This document shows, one piece after another, positions 1 to 8,118 of a DNA stretch of 64,000 bases. A model generated the notes under the pieces. The model saw only the letters and a list, made by a program, of their open reading frames with translations, searched no databases and was not told the origin of the DNA. The position numbers were made by a program, and so were the translations under genes. Source of the DNA: CBDEGU01 sp965238045 (lineage in GTDB: Bacteria; Acidobacteriota; Terriglobia; Bryobacterales; UBA6623); NCBI GenBank assembly GCA_965238045.1, contig CBDEGU010000011.1, forward strand, positions 744,001-808,000, in the 5' to 3' direction. The number at the start of each line of letters is the position of its first letter. The first letter of the stretch is position 1.

Positions 1-1
1 C

Positions 2-229
2 ACCTTGTTCCGGCATGCGCTTATTCTTTCCGGTGCCGAGGCTCCGGTCAAGAAGAGAGAGATTTTCCTCCAGGCGGCGGAGAGGTTTAGGATCTCGGCG
101 GCCCCGTTTGAAACGCTCTTGGATGTGAGGCAGCGCCAGCGGAAACTGGCCGCCGCCGAGATCCGCCCCCTCTTTGAGGACTATCTGCGCCAGATCACGA
201 GCGCCGCCGAACATGTCGACCAGCTATAA
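2..229 (+). CDS. C-terminal fragment of an unrecognised protein (cut by window edge)
   Basis: The reading frame is open from the first bases of the window and ends at the TAA at 227-229, so this is the last ~75 residues of a gene that starts upstream. The segment is helical and charged, with FRHALILSG near its start and an end rich in Arg, Glu and Leu. I cannot assign a family from this piece. An in-frame TTG at 5 is unlikely to be a genuine start because the frame continues left of it. lemA follows 63 bp downstream on the same strand. Confidence 0.55.
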   Translation, partial: TLFRHALILSGAEAPVKKREIFLQAAERFRISAAPFETLLDVRQRQRKLAAAEIRPLFEDYLRQITSAAEHVDQL

Positions 230-260
230 TTCTGGTCTGAAAGACTCGGGAGACCGGGCC

Positions 261-290
261 ATGAGGAGAATGCCCATGAGGAGAATGCGC
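261..290. repeat. 15-bp tandem duplication carrying the lemA ribosome-binding site
   Basis: Two units, ATGAGGAGAATGCCC and ATGAGGAGAATGCGC. Each unit carries an AGGAGA Shine-Dalgarno core, and the second copy (279-284) sits 8 nt before the TTG start of lemA. The ATGs inside the units open an 11-codon frame that ends in a TGA overlapping the lemA start (TGTTGAG), which could couple the two. Confidence 0.7.
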
Positions 291-292
291 TG

Positions 293-883
293 TTGAGAAA
301 AGCCGTCATTATCGCCGGGGTATTGGTAGCCCTCTTGCTGCTTGTCGCCGTGAGCCTAGGCGGCAAGTTCATCACCGCCCGCAACGCCATGGTTCAGCAG
401 AAAGAAAGCATCGCGGCCTCGTGGGCTCAGGTCGATATCGTCATTCAACGCCGCTTGGACCTGATCCCCAATCTGGTCGAAACCGTTAAGGGCATTGCGG
501 CCCAAGAAAAAGAAGTTTTTTCCAATATCGCCAACGCCCGGGCCGCCATGGCCGGCGCCAGGACGCCCGGCCAGCGCATGGCCGCGAATGACCAGCTCGG
601 CGGCGCTCTTTCCCGCCTGCTGGTGGTCATGGAAAACTATCCTCAGCTAAGATCCAGCCAGAATTTCATGCGCCTGCAGGATGAACTGGCCGGTACGGAA
701 AACCGCATTGCCATCGAGCGCAGAAAATATAACCAGGCCGTGCAACTCTACAATACCTACATCCAGCTTTTCCCCAACAACCTGGTGGCATCCATGAGCA
801 GTTTCGAGCGCGAGGAAGCCTACTTCCGAACGACCGAGGAAGCTCGCCAGGCTCCGCCGGCCGTGAATTTCAACAAGCAGTGA
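293..883 (+). CDS. lemA: LemA family membrane protein
   Basis: The protein has 196 residues, the usual LemA length. One membrane helix lies at residues ~4-22, followed by a long helical domain with the family pattern: the Asn-Ala stretch after the helix, then RRLDLIPNLVETVKG, then the ERRKYN and LFPNN blocks near the C-terminus. LemA proteins are anchored by the N-terminal helix with the helical bundle outside; their biochemical role is not settled. The start is TTG, chosen because AGGAGA lies 8 nt upstream and the membrane helix begins directly after it. No in-frame ATG is better placed. No TPM-domain or M48 peptidase partner follows here. Confidence 0.9.
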   Translation: MRKAVIIAGVLVALLLLVAVSLGGKFITARNAMVQQKESIAASWAQVDIVIQRRLDLIPNLVETVKGIAAQEKEVFSNIANARAAMAGARTPGQRMAANDQLGGALSRLLVVMENYPQLRSSQNFMRLQDELAGTENRIAIERRKYNQAVQLYNTYIQLFPNNLVASMSSFEREEAYFRTTEEARQAPPAVNFNKQ

Positions 884-900
884 GCCGCTCGCCCCGTGCC

Positions 901-955
901 GCTAGGCCGCATTTCTCACCACCTGGCGAAACGAAGCGCGTGAGAGGCCCATCTC
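901..955. repeat. REP-like dispersed repeat, copy 1 (truncated)
   Basis: GCATTTCTCACCACCTGGCG followed by an AAACGAAGCGCGTGAGAGGC block, in the 108-bp gap between lemA and the next gene. It matches the left parts of the repeats at 49637 and 57158. The TCTCAC and GTGAGA segments can pair as a hairpin. Homology fades after about 955. Confidence 0.65.
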
Positions 956-991
956 GCCCCCGTCTGCTATCCTGACCTACTTGTCTGTCGT

Positions 992-2077
992 ATGAACTCC
1001 TGCATCCTTTCCGGCCTTCGGTGGCTCAACTCTTCGGGCATTCAGGACGAATCCGGCGGCGTCTCTCGCTACTACCGCCACCAGACGGCCTCCCCCCAGC
1101 CCATCTCTACCGCCGTCACCGGCTATTTCATCCGTGCGCTCCTCTGGGCCGGCCGCTTCTCCGGCGACGAACCCTCCGAGAGAGCGCGTCTTGCCGGACG
1201 TTTCCTTCTCGAACATTCCTTCGATCTGTCGCGGGAAGTGTTTCCCTTCGAACATCCGATTGGCGCGGGACCGCCCGCCTCGCTGGCCTACTTTTTTGAC
1301 TGCGGCATGACGATTCGCGGGTTTCTGCGGCTGGCCAAGGCGACCGAAGATCCGTCCTATTTAGAATGCGCCGAGCGCTGCGGCCTCGTCTTGTCGACAC
1401 GGATGGCGACCGTGGACGGCGGATTTTTCGCTCTCCTCGACATCGACACCGACCGTCCGTTTACCGATAGCGGCTCCTGGTCGGTCCAGGCGGAAGTTCA
1501 CCAGCTCAAGGTCGGATTGGCGTTCCTGGAACTTTTCGAGGCTACCGGACGAGGAGAGTTCCAGCACGCGACCCAAGCTCTCCGGAAGTGGTGCTTGAGG
1601 CGTCATGAATCGTTCCTTTCCACCGACGAACCGGCTCCAGACAAGATCGTCAGCCAGGTGTACGCCTACGCCTGCTTCCTCGAAGGCTTGCTCCCGGTCG
1701 CGGCTCTTGAGCAGGATAGCGCCCGCGCTCTGCAGTTCGGCATCCTCCAGATCGAAAACTTGCTCGGCGAATACTCTGAGGAGTATCAGCGCTGCGACGT
1801 GATCGCGCAACTGCTGCGCCTTCGGCTCTACGCCGACAACTACGGTGTGATGGAACTCGATTACAACTCAGCCGCCGAGGAAGCCACCGCCCTGGAGGCT
1901 TTTCAGATGCAATCGCCGGATCCCAAGATCGATGGCGGCTTCGCGTTTGCCCGCCGAAACGGAGAGATCATCCTCGACATCAATCCCACCGCGACCATCT
2001 TCGCCATCCAAGCTCTCTCGATGTGGGACGAGGGCCAGCAGGGAGCGTTTCGCGACCCCTGGGAAACGCTCATCTGA
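992..2077 (+). CDS. Hypothetical (alpha/alpha) toroid-like protein
   Basis: The protein has 361 residues, is soluble, and has no signal peptide. The spacing of helices and short aromatic/Gly motifs (TGYFIRALLWAGR, FDCGMTIRGFLRLAK, AEVHQLKVGLAFLELFEATG, and a final IDGGFAF plus NPTATIFAIQAL) resembles the (alpha/alpha) barrel of sugar epimerases, six-hairpin glycosidases and terpene-cyclase-like proteins. No catalytic signature is clear enough to name a reaction. The ATG at 992 lies 37 bp after REP copy 1. The gene converges with queF, with 33 bp between the two stops. A carbohydrate role is an inference from the fold only. Confidence 0.6.
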   Translation: MNSCILSGLRWLNSSGIQDESGGVSRYYRHQTASPQPISTAVTGYFIRALLWAGRFSGDEPSERARLAGRFLLEHSFDLSREVFPFEHPIGAGPPASLAYFFDCGMTIRGFLRLAKATEDPSYLECAERCGLVLSTRMATVDGGFFALLDIDTDRPFTDSGSWSVQAEVHQLKVGLAFLELFEATGRGEFQHATQALRKWCLRRHESFLSTDEPAPDKIVSQVYAYACFLEGLLPVAALEQDSARALQFGILQIENLLGEYSEEYQRCDVIAQLLRLRLYADNYGVMELDYNSAAEEATALEAFQMQSPDPKIDGGFAFARRNGEIILDINPTATIFAIQALSMWDEGQQGAFRDPWETLI

Positions 2078-2110
2078 GGCGCCGACTCTTGGCCAACCGC
2101 CGCCGCCGGC

Positions 2111-2533
2111 TCATGCGTCCCCAGAATCGGATGAGGCGGAATCGGATGCCGCCTGATACTCGGCCCGCACTGTCGAACGCAGGCCTCCACGCGCCGTAAA
2201 CTCACCGTCCACCCGCGCCCAAACCGGATCGATCGCCCGGACGACGTCGGCGAGCACGCGGTTGACGACATTCTCGTAGAAGATCCCCAAGTCTCGATAC
2301 GCCAGCATGTAGTATTTCAGCGACTTCAACTCGATGCAGCGCCCGGCGGGCTCGTATTCCAGCGTCAGCTTGCCGAAGTCAGGCAGTCCTGTTTTTGGAC
2401 AAACGGAAGTAAACTCGGGAATCTCGACCTTGATGCGATAGCCTCTAAACTGATTCGCCCAGCTCTCAAGCTCGGGCAGCTTCGCGTCAATGCCCGCCTT
2501 GGCGTGCTCGTCCGTATATTCGTTCAATCCCAT
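2111..2533 (-). CDS. queF: NADPH-dependent 7-cyano-7-deazaguanine (preQ0) reductase QueF
   Basis: QueF reduces the nitrile of preQ0 to preQ1 in queuosine biosynthesis. The 140-residue protein has the short type I QueF form: the active-site stretch EFTSVCPKTGLPDFG with the thioimide-forming Cys, and the T-fold helix ELKSLKYYMLAYRDLGIF followed by ENVVNRV. The frame is open another 40 codons upstream, but that extension is Arg/Gly-rich and unlike the family. The Met at 2533 opens the conserved part (MGLNEYTDEH). GAGGAG sits almost against this start, an unusually short spacing. No other queuosine gene is in the window. Confidence 0.92.
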   Translation of the reverse strand: MGLNEYTDEHAKAGIDAKLPELESWANQFRGYRIKVEIPEFTSVCPKTGLPDFGKLTLEYEPAGRCIELKSLKYYMLAYRDLGIFYENVVNRVLADVVRAIDPVWARVDGEFTARGGLRSTVRAEYQAASDSASSDSGDA

Positions 2534-2642
2534 GCTCCTCGGCTGCTCAGGCGGCCAAAGTATGGCGGACACGCCGGGCCCTCTCCGCCCCCGCTCCCAT
2601 CCAGTGCCCCGTCCCCCGCGCCACGGGTCCCGGGTCACGCGC

Positions 2643-5063
2643 CTAACGAACAATCGTCTTGGCCAGCCCCGCGTTGCCGGCCCGATCCCCGACTCGCATC
2701 GTCACCAGGTGCTCGCCGGGCCCGAGTCCATCCAGCCGGATCGTAAAGCTTTCTCGTTGAGAATCGATGATGCCGTCGTCCGAGAGCACTGGCATCCATC
2801 GTCCGGCATCCACCGAGTATTCGGCCCGTTGCAGCCCGGACGCCTGATCCTCGGCCCTGCAATGAAGTATGTTTCGATCACTCGGTGAGAGGAACCTCAC
2901 CATGGGCGGGGTGTGATCCACCAGAATCACCTCGCTGAGCTTCTTCGCCGAGCGCGCCCTCTCGCCGGGGTTGACCCGGTTGTCCGAGACCTCGACCTCA
3001 AACTGATAGACGCCGTCGGCCAGCATGTCGCTCTCAATCGAATGCGAACTCTTCGTGATCTCGTCCTTGATCAGCTTCCATACCGTCTCACCCTCGCCAC
3101 GAAACCGCAGCGCCGCGATCAGTTCGTCGCCGTCGGGGTCCTCGGCCGTCCAGGAAATATTCACATTGCGCCGGACGCCGCCGGCAGTCTTTTTTGGGGA
3201 ACTCGGGCCGGTGCTAAGCGCCGTATCATCATCATCGCTGGCACTTACTGTGATGCTGTAAGCTGCGGCTGGAGACGCTCCCGCGGCCGGCGCAGCCGAA
3301 CTCGTTTTCGCGCTCGCCTCCGAATTTTCCGATGTCGATAGCTCGATCCGCGTGATGACCGGCGCCCGATTATGAGGCAGATAGGTGATCCGCGCCTTTT
3401 CGAGCGACGGTGTCTTTCCGTCGGCTCCCCGCAGACTCACTCGCCACTGGAAGTAGCGGGAGGCAGGCGAAGCGATCGCCCCGCCCCTCCATTCGCCTTC
3501 CTCCTCGAAACCGATCGGCGCCGACCAGTCGCTCCAAGTCCCGTCCGGCCGGGCGGAGTTGCCGCTTCGGGTCTTGATCTCGAGAGCCGCGCCGCTGGAT
3601 CTCTGGCCGCGATAAAAAAACCTTCCCCAGCGTGAAATCGTGCCAGCGTCCCGCGGCGGCGACTCATAGACGCCGTGCTCCGACGCCTCGCTCGAAAAAC
3701 GCAGCAGCTTAGCCGAGTGAGCCGTCGCTAGCCACAAGCGGTCGTCGCGGGCGGCGAATCGAGTGACCTGCTGCTGGCCGGTTTCCGCCAGCAGCACCGC
3801 CTGGCGGTCCTCGCCAAGCCGATAGACGCGTCCCCGGCGGTCGGTCGCAAAGAGTAACTGGCCTGCTTCCCGCGAGACAAGCTTCAGATCCAGCACATTT
3901 TCTTTCCGCGAACTCCACAGCTTTTCCGTCTCGACGCCGGGACGAATGCGCAACAGCGCCGACTTTTCGCCGATGCCAAAGCTGATCACCGCCGTGGGGG
4001 CCGCGGCCGGAGCCGAGGGGCCGGCACTCTGCTTCGTCGCGGGCACGGCTGGATCGCCCGGCTGGATCCCGCCGCTGGGGGAAGCCGACACTTGGATCGT
4101 CACCGCCGCCGCGCCTCCGGCCGTCAGACTTGGAGCGCCAACCCCCAACGGGACGTCCGTCATCCCTCCCCCGACCGCCGCGGCGTAGATATCGCCGTTG
4201 GTCGCCACCTCCAGCCCCCGAATCTCGGGCAAGTCCGAGTCGTAGAGCGTGAACGCCCTGCCCTTGCGTTCCACTCGCAGCAATATGCCGTTGGGGTCGG
4301 TACCGGCCAGCAGCCGCCCTTCGCCGTCGAACGCCAAACTTACGACATGGCGCTGGCCGCTGTCGTAGTACAGTTCACCACTGCCTTTAGCGGGACCGCC
4401 TTGAGCGTCACTGCCCTTGGCGCCGGGCCCATCCACCTCGACGCGGTAGATCTTGCCCCGCTCGCCGGTCCCGGCATACAGCGTGAACCCGCCCCCGCCG
4501 CTCTTCGCTTCACCCTCGGCGATCACCAGCGACCAAATATAAGTCTCGCCTGGATCGAAGAACTCTTCCGCCTCGCCCTCCGCGCTCAAGCGGTAGATCT
4601 TGCCATTGGGCGAGGTGCCGGCGAATACCGTGCCATCCTCCGCCACCGCCAGCGCGAAAATCTCAATCTCAGGCGCTTTCCAGAACAGGCGGCTCTTCCC
4701 CCCCGGACCGATCTTGTAGACATGACCCTGGTGGCCGGTCCCAAGATAGACCGAGCCGTCGGGCGCGACCACGCTCGCCCAGATCAGCGGCTGATCCGGC
4801 GAGAACACCTCGTCCATCCGCGGACCCAGCCGCAGCCCGCTCTCGGGGCTCAGAGAAACATTGCTGAACGTCCCCGCCGCAAACGCTTCGTAGCCGCCAA
4901 ACTCCCAGGCCTGACTCGACGCCGCCGCCAGCATCCCCGTGCTAACCAGCACCGCGCACGCCAACGCCGCCAACGCCACACGGGACCCAATCCGCCCCCT
5001 CAAGCGCGCCCTCGTCGTGACAGCCAACCCCTTCCACCAACCTCTCAACCGAGCACTCCTCAT
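2643..5063 (-). CDS. Secreted beta-propeller protein of unknown function
   Basis: The protein has 806 residues with a basic N-terminus and a hydrophobic signal segment at ~30-52 (VALAALACAVLVSTGMLAA). The next ~450 residues repeat a WD/YVTN-like blade pattern (PDGSVYLGTGHQGHVYKIG, EDGTVFAGTSPNGKIYRL, GEGRLLAGTDPNGILLRV), consistent with a six- to eight-bladed propeller. An Ala/Pro-rich insert interrupts it near residue 340. The C-terminal third looks like fibronectin/Ig-type beta-sandwich (DPDGDELIAALRF, DNRVNPGE, DHTPPMVRFLSP). It overlaps the upstream S55-peptidase gene by 4 bp (ATGA), so the two are translationally coupled and probably act together outside the cytoplasm. Confidence 0.7.
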   Translation of the reverse strand: MRSARLRGWWKGLAVTTRARLRGRIGSRVALAALACAVLVSTGMLAAASSQAWEFGGYEAFAAGTFSNVSLSPESGLRLGPRMDEVFSPDQPLIWASVVAPDGSVYLGTGHQGHVYKIGPGGKSRLFWKAPEIEIFALAVAEDGTVFAGTSPNGKIYRLSAEGEAEEFFDPGETYIWSLVIAEGEAKSGGGGFTLYAGTGERGKIYRVEVDGPGAKGSDAQGGPAKGSGELYYDSGQRHVVSLAFDGEGRLLAGTDPNGILLRVERKGRAFTLYDSDLPEIRGLEVATNGDIYAAAVGGGMTDVPLGVGAPSLTAGGAAAVTIQVSASPSGGIQPGDPAVPATKQSAGPSAPAAAPTAVISFGIGEKSALLRIRPGVETEKLWSSRKENVLDLKLVSREAGQLLFATDRRGRVYRLGEDRQAVLLAETGQQQVTRFAARDDRLWLATAHSAKLLRFSSEASEHGVYESPPRDAGTISRWGRFFYRGQRSSGAALEIKTRSGNSARPDGTWSDWSAPIGFEEEGEWRGGAIASPASRYFQWRVSLRGADGKTPSLEKARITYLPHNRAPVITRIELSTSENSEASAKTSSAAPAAGASPAAAYSITVSASDDDDTALSTGPSSPKKTAGGVRRNVNISWTAEDPDGDELIAALRFRGEGETVWKLIKDEITKSSHSIESDMLADGVYQFEVEVSDNRVNPGERARSAKKLSEVILVDHTPPMVRFLSPSDRNILHCRAEDQASGLQRAEYSVDAGRWMPVLSDDGIIDSQRESFTIRLDGLGPGEHLVTMRVGDRAGNAGLAKTIVR

Positions 5064-6958
5064 TCAACGACCGAGACCTTCAGGTTCACGCTGCCCCGCA
5101 CCACGCTGCCCAGTCCGTCAATTTCATATTCCGCCAGCGTCGTCCGCCAGTCGCTGACAACGCCCGCGGCCGCCGCGCCGGGGGAAGAAAGCAGCCCGGC
5201 CACCGACGAGGGCGGCGTCGGCAACCGCTCGGTATGGAGCAGGAACCCTCGCGAGGGTCTCCAGATCCGCACGTACAAGCGGTCGTTGCGCCGCAGCCGG
5301 TTCATCGCCCGTACCAGGTGGTTCAAATCGCGCGCCCGGCGCGGTTCGCGGAACGTTCGCCAGTCGAGCGCATTCAGCGTTTGCCCGTCGGAGAAAGAGA
5401 TCTCCAGCGGCCCTGGCGCCAAACCTGGCGGCACCGTGAACCTGACCCGGTGAATCTGTTCCGCCCCTTTGGGATCACGCAGCGCCGCCGCCAGTTCCAG
5501 TACCTCACCCGGGCGCACTCGAGTCCTGTTCGCCCAGCCGCGATCCACTTCCAGTGATTTCTCCTCGTCGATCGCCTCGATCCGCAGCGTGATCCGGCGC
5601 GGCGACAAGGTTTCCAGATCACTCTCCATCAGATAGGCCAGCGGAATCGCCGTCGCCGTCGCCAGTTGCAACGGCACGCCGGTCGAGCCGGAAAACATGT
5701 TGTCCAGCCGCAAGGGCGTCACCCCGCTGCCCAGATCGACCGAGCCGCTCACCCGGTAGCTCGAAGCGCCGACCTGTCGCTGGGTCGTGTCCACGGCCGA
5801 AAACAGCGCCATTTGCAGCAGGAAGGCCGACAACGACCGGTCGTTGACCAGCCGCATGCGGTACTGCCTTTGGTCCCCTCCCGACAGCAGCGTGATATCG
5901 AGCGGCAGCATGTCCGCCTGCCCGCCCAGCCGTCCGGAAATCCCCGTACTGCGGTCCCGATCCATCACGCCCAGCGGCTCGCCCGACGCCGAGATTTTGA
6001 AGGAATTATTTAGGTTCGGAACCACCGCGATCACCGACGATCGCAGAAACGGCATCTGGGTCGGACCGCTCGACAAGAAACGGTGGCCAAAGGCGTAGAT
6101 CGTCTCCCCGTCGATATAGGTCACCGTGCCTGCCGCGCTCAATACCATATCGCCTTGAATGAGCGCTACGTTGATCATCGCCCCGGCTTCCAGCGGCTTC
6201 TGGCCCCGTTCTCCATCCACCCGCCCCCGGCCGCCAACGCCCTGCGCCGGACGCAGGCCCAGGCTCCGCAGTTGCGATCCGAACACCTCGAAGGCGCCCT
6301 CTGAAAATCCCGCCAATCCCGCCGGAGTTGCAATCGGAATCATGCCCGCCTCGCCCCCCGCCGGCGGCGGCCCTAGCGGCCCCATTCCCGCCGGCCCAAC
6401 TCCCGCCGGAAACGCCCCAACCGGCAGCAGATCGCCCGGCAGCAGATCGCCCGTGCCCGCCAGGACGAGCCGCTCCCGGGTTTCGAGGCCGTCTCCGAGG
6501 CCGCCCTCGGGAAACCGAATCACCCCGCCCCGCACTCTCACTGGTTTGGAAGCCTCGGCGCGCTCTGTCCCCCGCAACATTTCATGAATCGGACGAATGC
6601 CCGCGATCGGCTCGGTCGAGAACGGAAACGAATACGCGATCGCGCCCGCCAGCCGCCCCTCGATGTATACCGGGCTGCCGCTCATGCCGGCCATGACCCC
6701 GGTCTTCTCCAGCGGCCCGCCCGAAAGCCGCCCCAGGATCAGCGATTGCCCAGGCCAAACGTTTTCGAGCACCCCGAGAATCTCGACTTCGAACTCCGTA
6801 ACTTCATTGCCCGAGAAGACCGTCCGCCCCGTGCCCCTCTGGCCCGCCTTCACGTCTTCAAAAGGAAACAGCTCCGCCGCCCCGGCCGCCCCCGCCCCGA
6901 GAAACCCCCCGGGCAAGCCTCCGAGAAAGCAAAGCAAAATCAGCTCGCGACGCCTCAT
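5060..6958 (-). CDS. SpoIVB-type (S55) peptidase domain protein, secreted
   Basis: The protein has 632 residues with a signal peptide (LILLCFLGGLPGGFLGAGAAG). The S55/SpoIVB domain follows: FPFEDVKAGQRGTGRTVFSG, then GVMAGMSGSPVYIEGRLAGA. GMSGSP is the catalytic-serine motif of this family, with the Ser at about residue 95. In Bacillus, SpoIVB is a signalling protease for sigma-K; Acidobacteriota carry many non-sporulation homologues of unknown substrate. The later part has beta-rich sequence with no domain I can name. A 15-bp in-frame duplication at 6422-6451 gives GDLLPGDLLP. The gene is coupled to the propeller gene downstream. An upstream GGTGAG could serve as the ribosome site. Confidence 0.82.
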   Translation of the reverse strand: MRRRELILLCFLGGLPGGFLGAGAAGAAELFPFEDVKAGQRGTGRTVFSGNEVTEFEVEILGVLENVWPGQSLILGRLSGGPLEKTGVMAGMSGSPVYIEGRLAGAIAYSFPFSTEPIAGIRPIHEMLRGTERAEASKPVRVRGGVIRFPEGGLGDGLETRERLVLAGTGDLLPGDLLPVGAFPAGVGPAGMGPLGPPPAGGEAGMIPIATPAGLAGFSEGAFEVFGSQLRSLGLRPAQGVGGRGRVDGERGQKPLEAGAMINVALIQGDMVLSAAGTVTYIDGETIYAFGHRFLSSGPTQMPFLRSSVIAVVPNLNNSFKISASGEPLGVMDRDRSTGISGRLGGQADMLPLDITLLSGGDQRQYRMRLVNDRSLSAFLLQMALFSAVDTTQRQVGASSYRVSGSVDLGSGVTPLRLDNMFSGSTGVPLQLATATAIPLAYLMESDLETLSPRRITLRIEAIDEEKSLEVDRGWANRTRVRPGEVLELAAALRDPKGAEQIHRVRFTVPPGLAPGPLEISFSDGQTLNALDWRTFREPRRARDLNHLVRAMNRLRRNDRLYVRIWRPSRGFLLHTERLPTPPSSVAGLLSSPGAAAAGVVSDWRTTLAEYEIDGLGSVVRGSVNLKVSVVE

Positions 6959-7191
6959 CTCACCATTCCTATTCTATCCAAAGGATGGCCACCAAAAGCC
7001 GATAAAACGTTCCTGCGACCTGCAAGCAGGCCTGGAAGCGTCCGGCGGGCGCGGCGGCCCGACTTCCACCACTGCCCGCCGACCGCCAGCCGCCGCGGGC
7101 GGCTAGGCCGGCACCTGCACGCCGCCGCGCCCGTCTGGAAACGCCGATCGTAATGGTTGAGAACATCGTCTATCAGAACGCCGACTTCATC

Positions 7192-7350
7192 TCGTCGCGC
7201 CGCCTCCCGCCTGCTGATCCCTTCGACAACAACCGCCCGCCGGACACGCCCGTACCACTCCACGGAATACATCCCTCTCGCATCCCACAAAACAGCTCAA
7301 GAATGTTTTGCCGAACGCCGACGGCCGACCTAGTGGACTGTCCCAGAGAA
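7192..7350 (-). mobile_element. IS21-family remnant (istA N-terminus)
   Basis: From the ATG at 7272 the minus strand encodes MYSVEWYGRVRRAVVVEG then ISRREAARR, which matches the start of IS21 IstA transposases (YGRIRRA...G.S.REIAR). The expected HTH continuation is lost after about 27 codons and the frame runs into unrelated sequence. GGGACAGTCCACT at about 7331-7344 may be part of an element end. The rest of the element is absent. It abuts the truncated 3' end of pmbA. Confidence 0.5.
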
Positions 7351-8118
7351 AGATACACCATGACGGATGCGGCGCGCGTCGGGATACAGGTAGGGAATGA
7401 GGTTCGAGACGGCTTGGGCTTCGAGGATCGTTGGGTAGGCGCCGGGCTTAATCTCGCGCGGGTTGCGTGAGTCGAGCGCTTTCTTGACGGCGATGGCGGC
7501 CGCTTCCTTGACGTCGAGCGTGCTGATCTTGAGCGAACTGGTCGCGTAATAGCCTGAACCGGTGCCGTCGGTTGTTCGGGCGGTAACCGAGAACGAGATG
7601 CCGCTGCTGGGGAAATAGGAGAACAGCCCGTTCGAGTTCGCCATGACCGAGACCGCGTCGCGATTCTCGAAAAAACCGGCCGCGACGACTTTCTTGCTCT
7701 TGGCGTAACCGATGGCTTCGCCGGCCGCTTGGGCCCGGCGCTTCGCCGTTAGGTTCGCGGAAGAGGCGTCGTAGGCATCGACTTCGAGATATTCCTGGGG
7801 GCCGAGCAGCGGGACGTATTCGCGATCTTCGGGGGAGATGGCGGCGAGCTCTTCGGCGCCGGCGACGAGTCGCTTGAGAGCGGTTTCGTCGATACCCGCG
7901 GGCGAGAGATCGACGGTGGCCGAAAGACTCGCCTTGCGCTTGCCCTTCCAGGCGGTGACACCGACCGTCGCGCTGTCGACGACGCCGCTGGTGGTGGCGG
8001 CATTGCGCGCGAAGCGCAGATAGCCTCGGCGGGTCGTGCCTAGTGTAACGTGCAGTTCGGGAACGCGGGCGAAGGAGAGGATTTTCTTCGAGAGCACGCG
8101 GGCTTGGTCGCGAGTCAT
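7330..8118 (-). pseudogene. pmbA: Truncated PmbA/TldE-like protein
   Basis: The N-terminal 240 or so residues match TldE/PmbA, the partner subunit of the TldD metalloprotease: VSVMANSNGLFSYFPSSG, DGTGSGYYATSSLKIS and DSRNPREIKPGAYPTILE. The family protein has about 440 residues; here the reading frame leaves the family after LIPYL and stops at 262 residues, next to an IS21 remnant. The C-terminal domain is therefore missing. The ATG overlaps the tldD stop by 4 bp (ATGA), the normal tldD-pmbA arrangement. Whether the stub still binds TldD is unknown. Confidence 0.75.

Noticed and set aside
4092..5453. 453-codon plus-strand frame
   Set aside because: Antisense to the coupled propeller and S55-peptidase genes; Arg/Pro-rich shadow.
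7088..7104. AGCCGCC-GCG-GGCGGCT hairpin as terminator
   Set aside because: No T-run on either side and a 3-nt loop; probably chance at this GC content.
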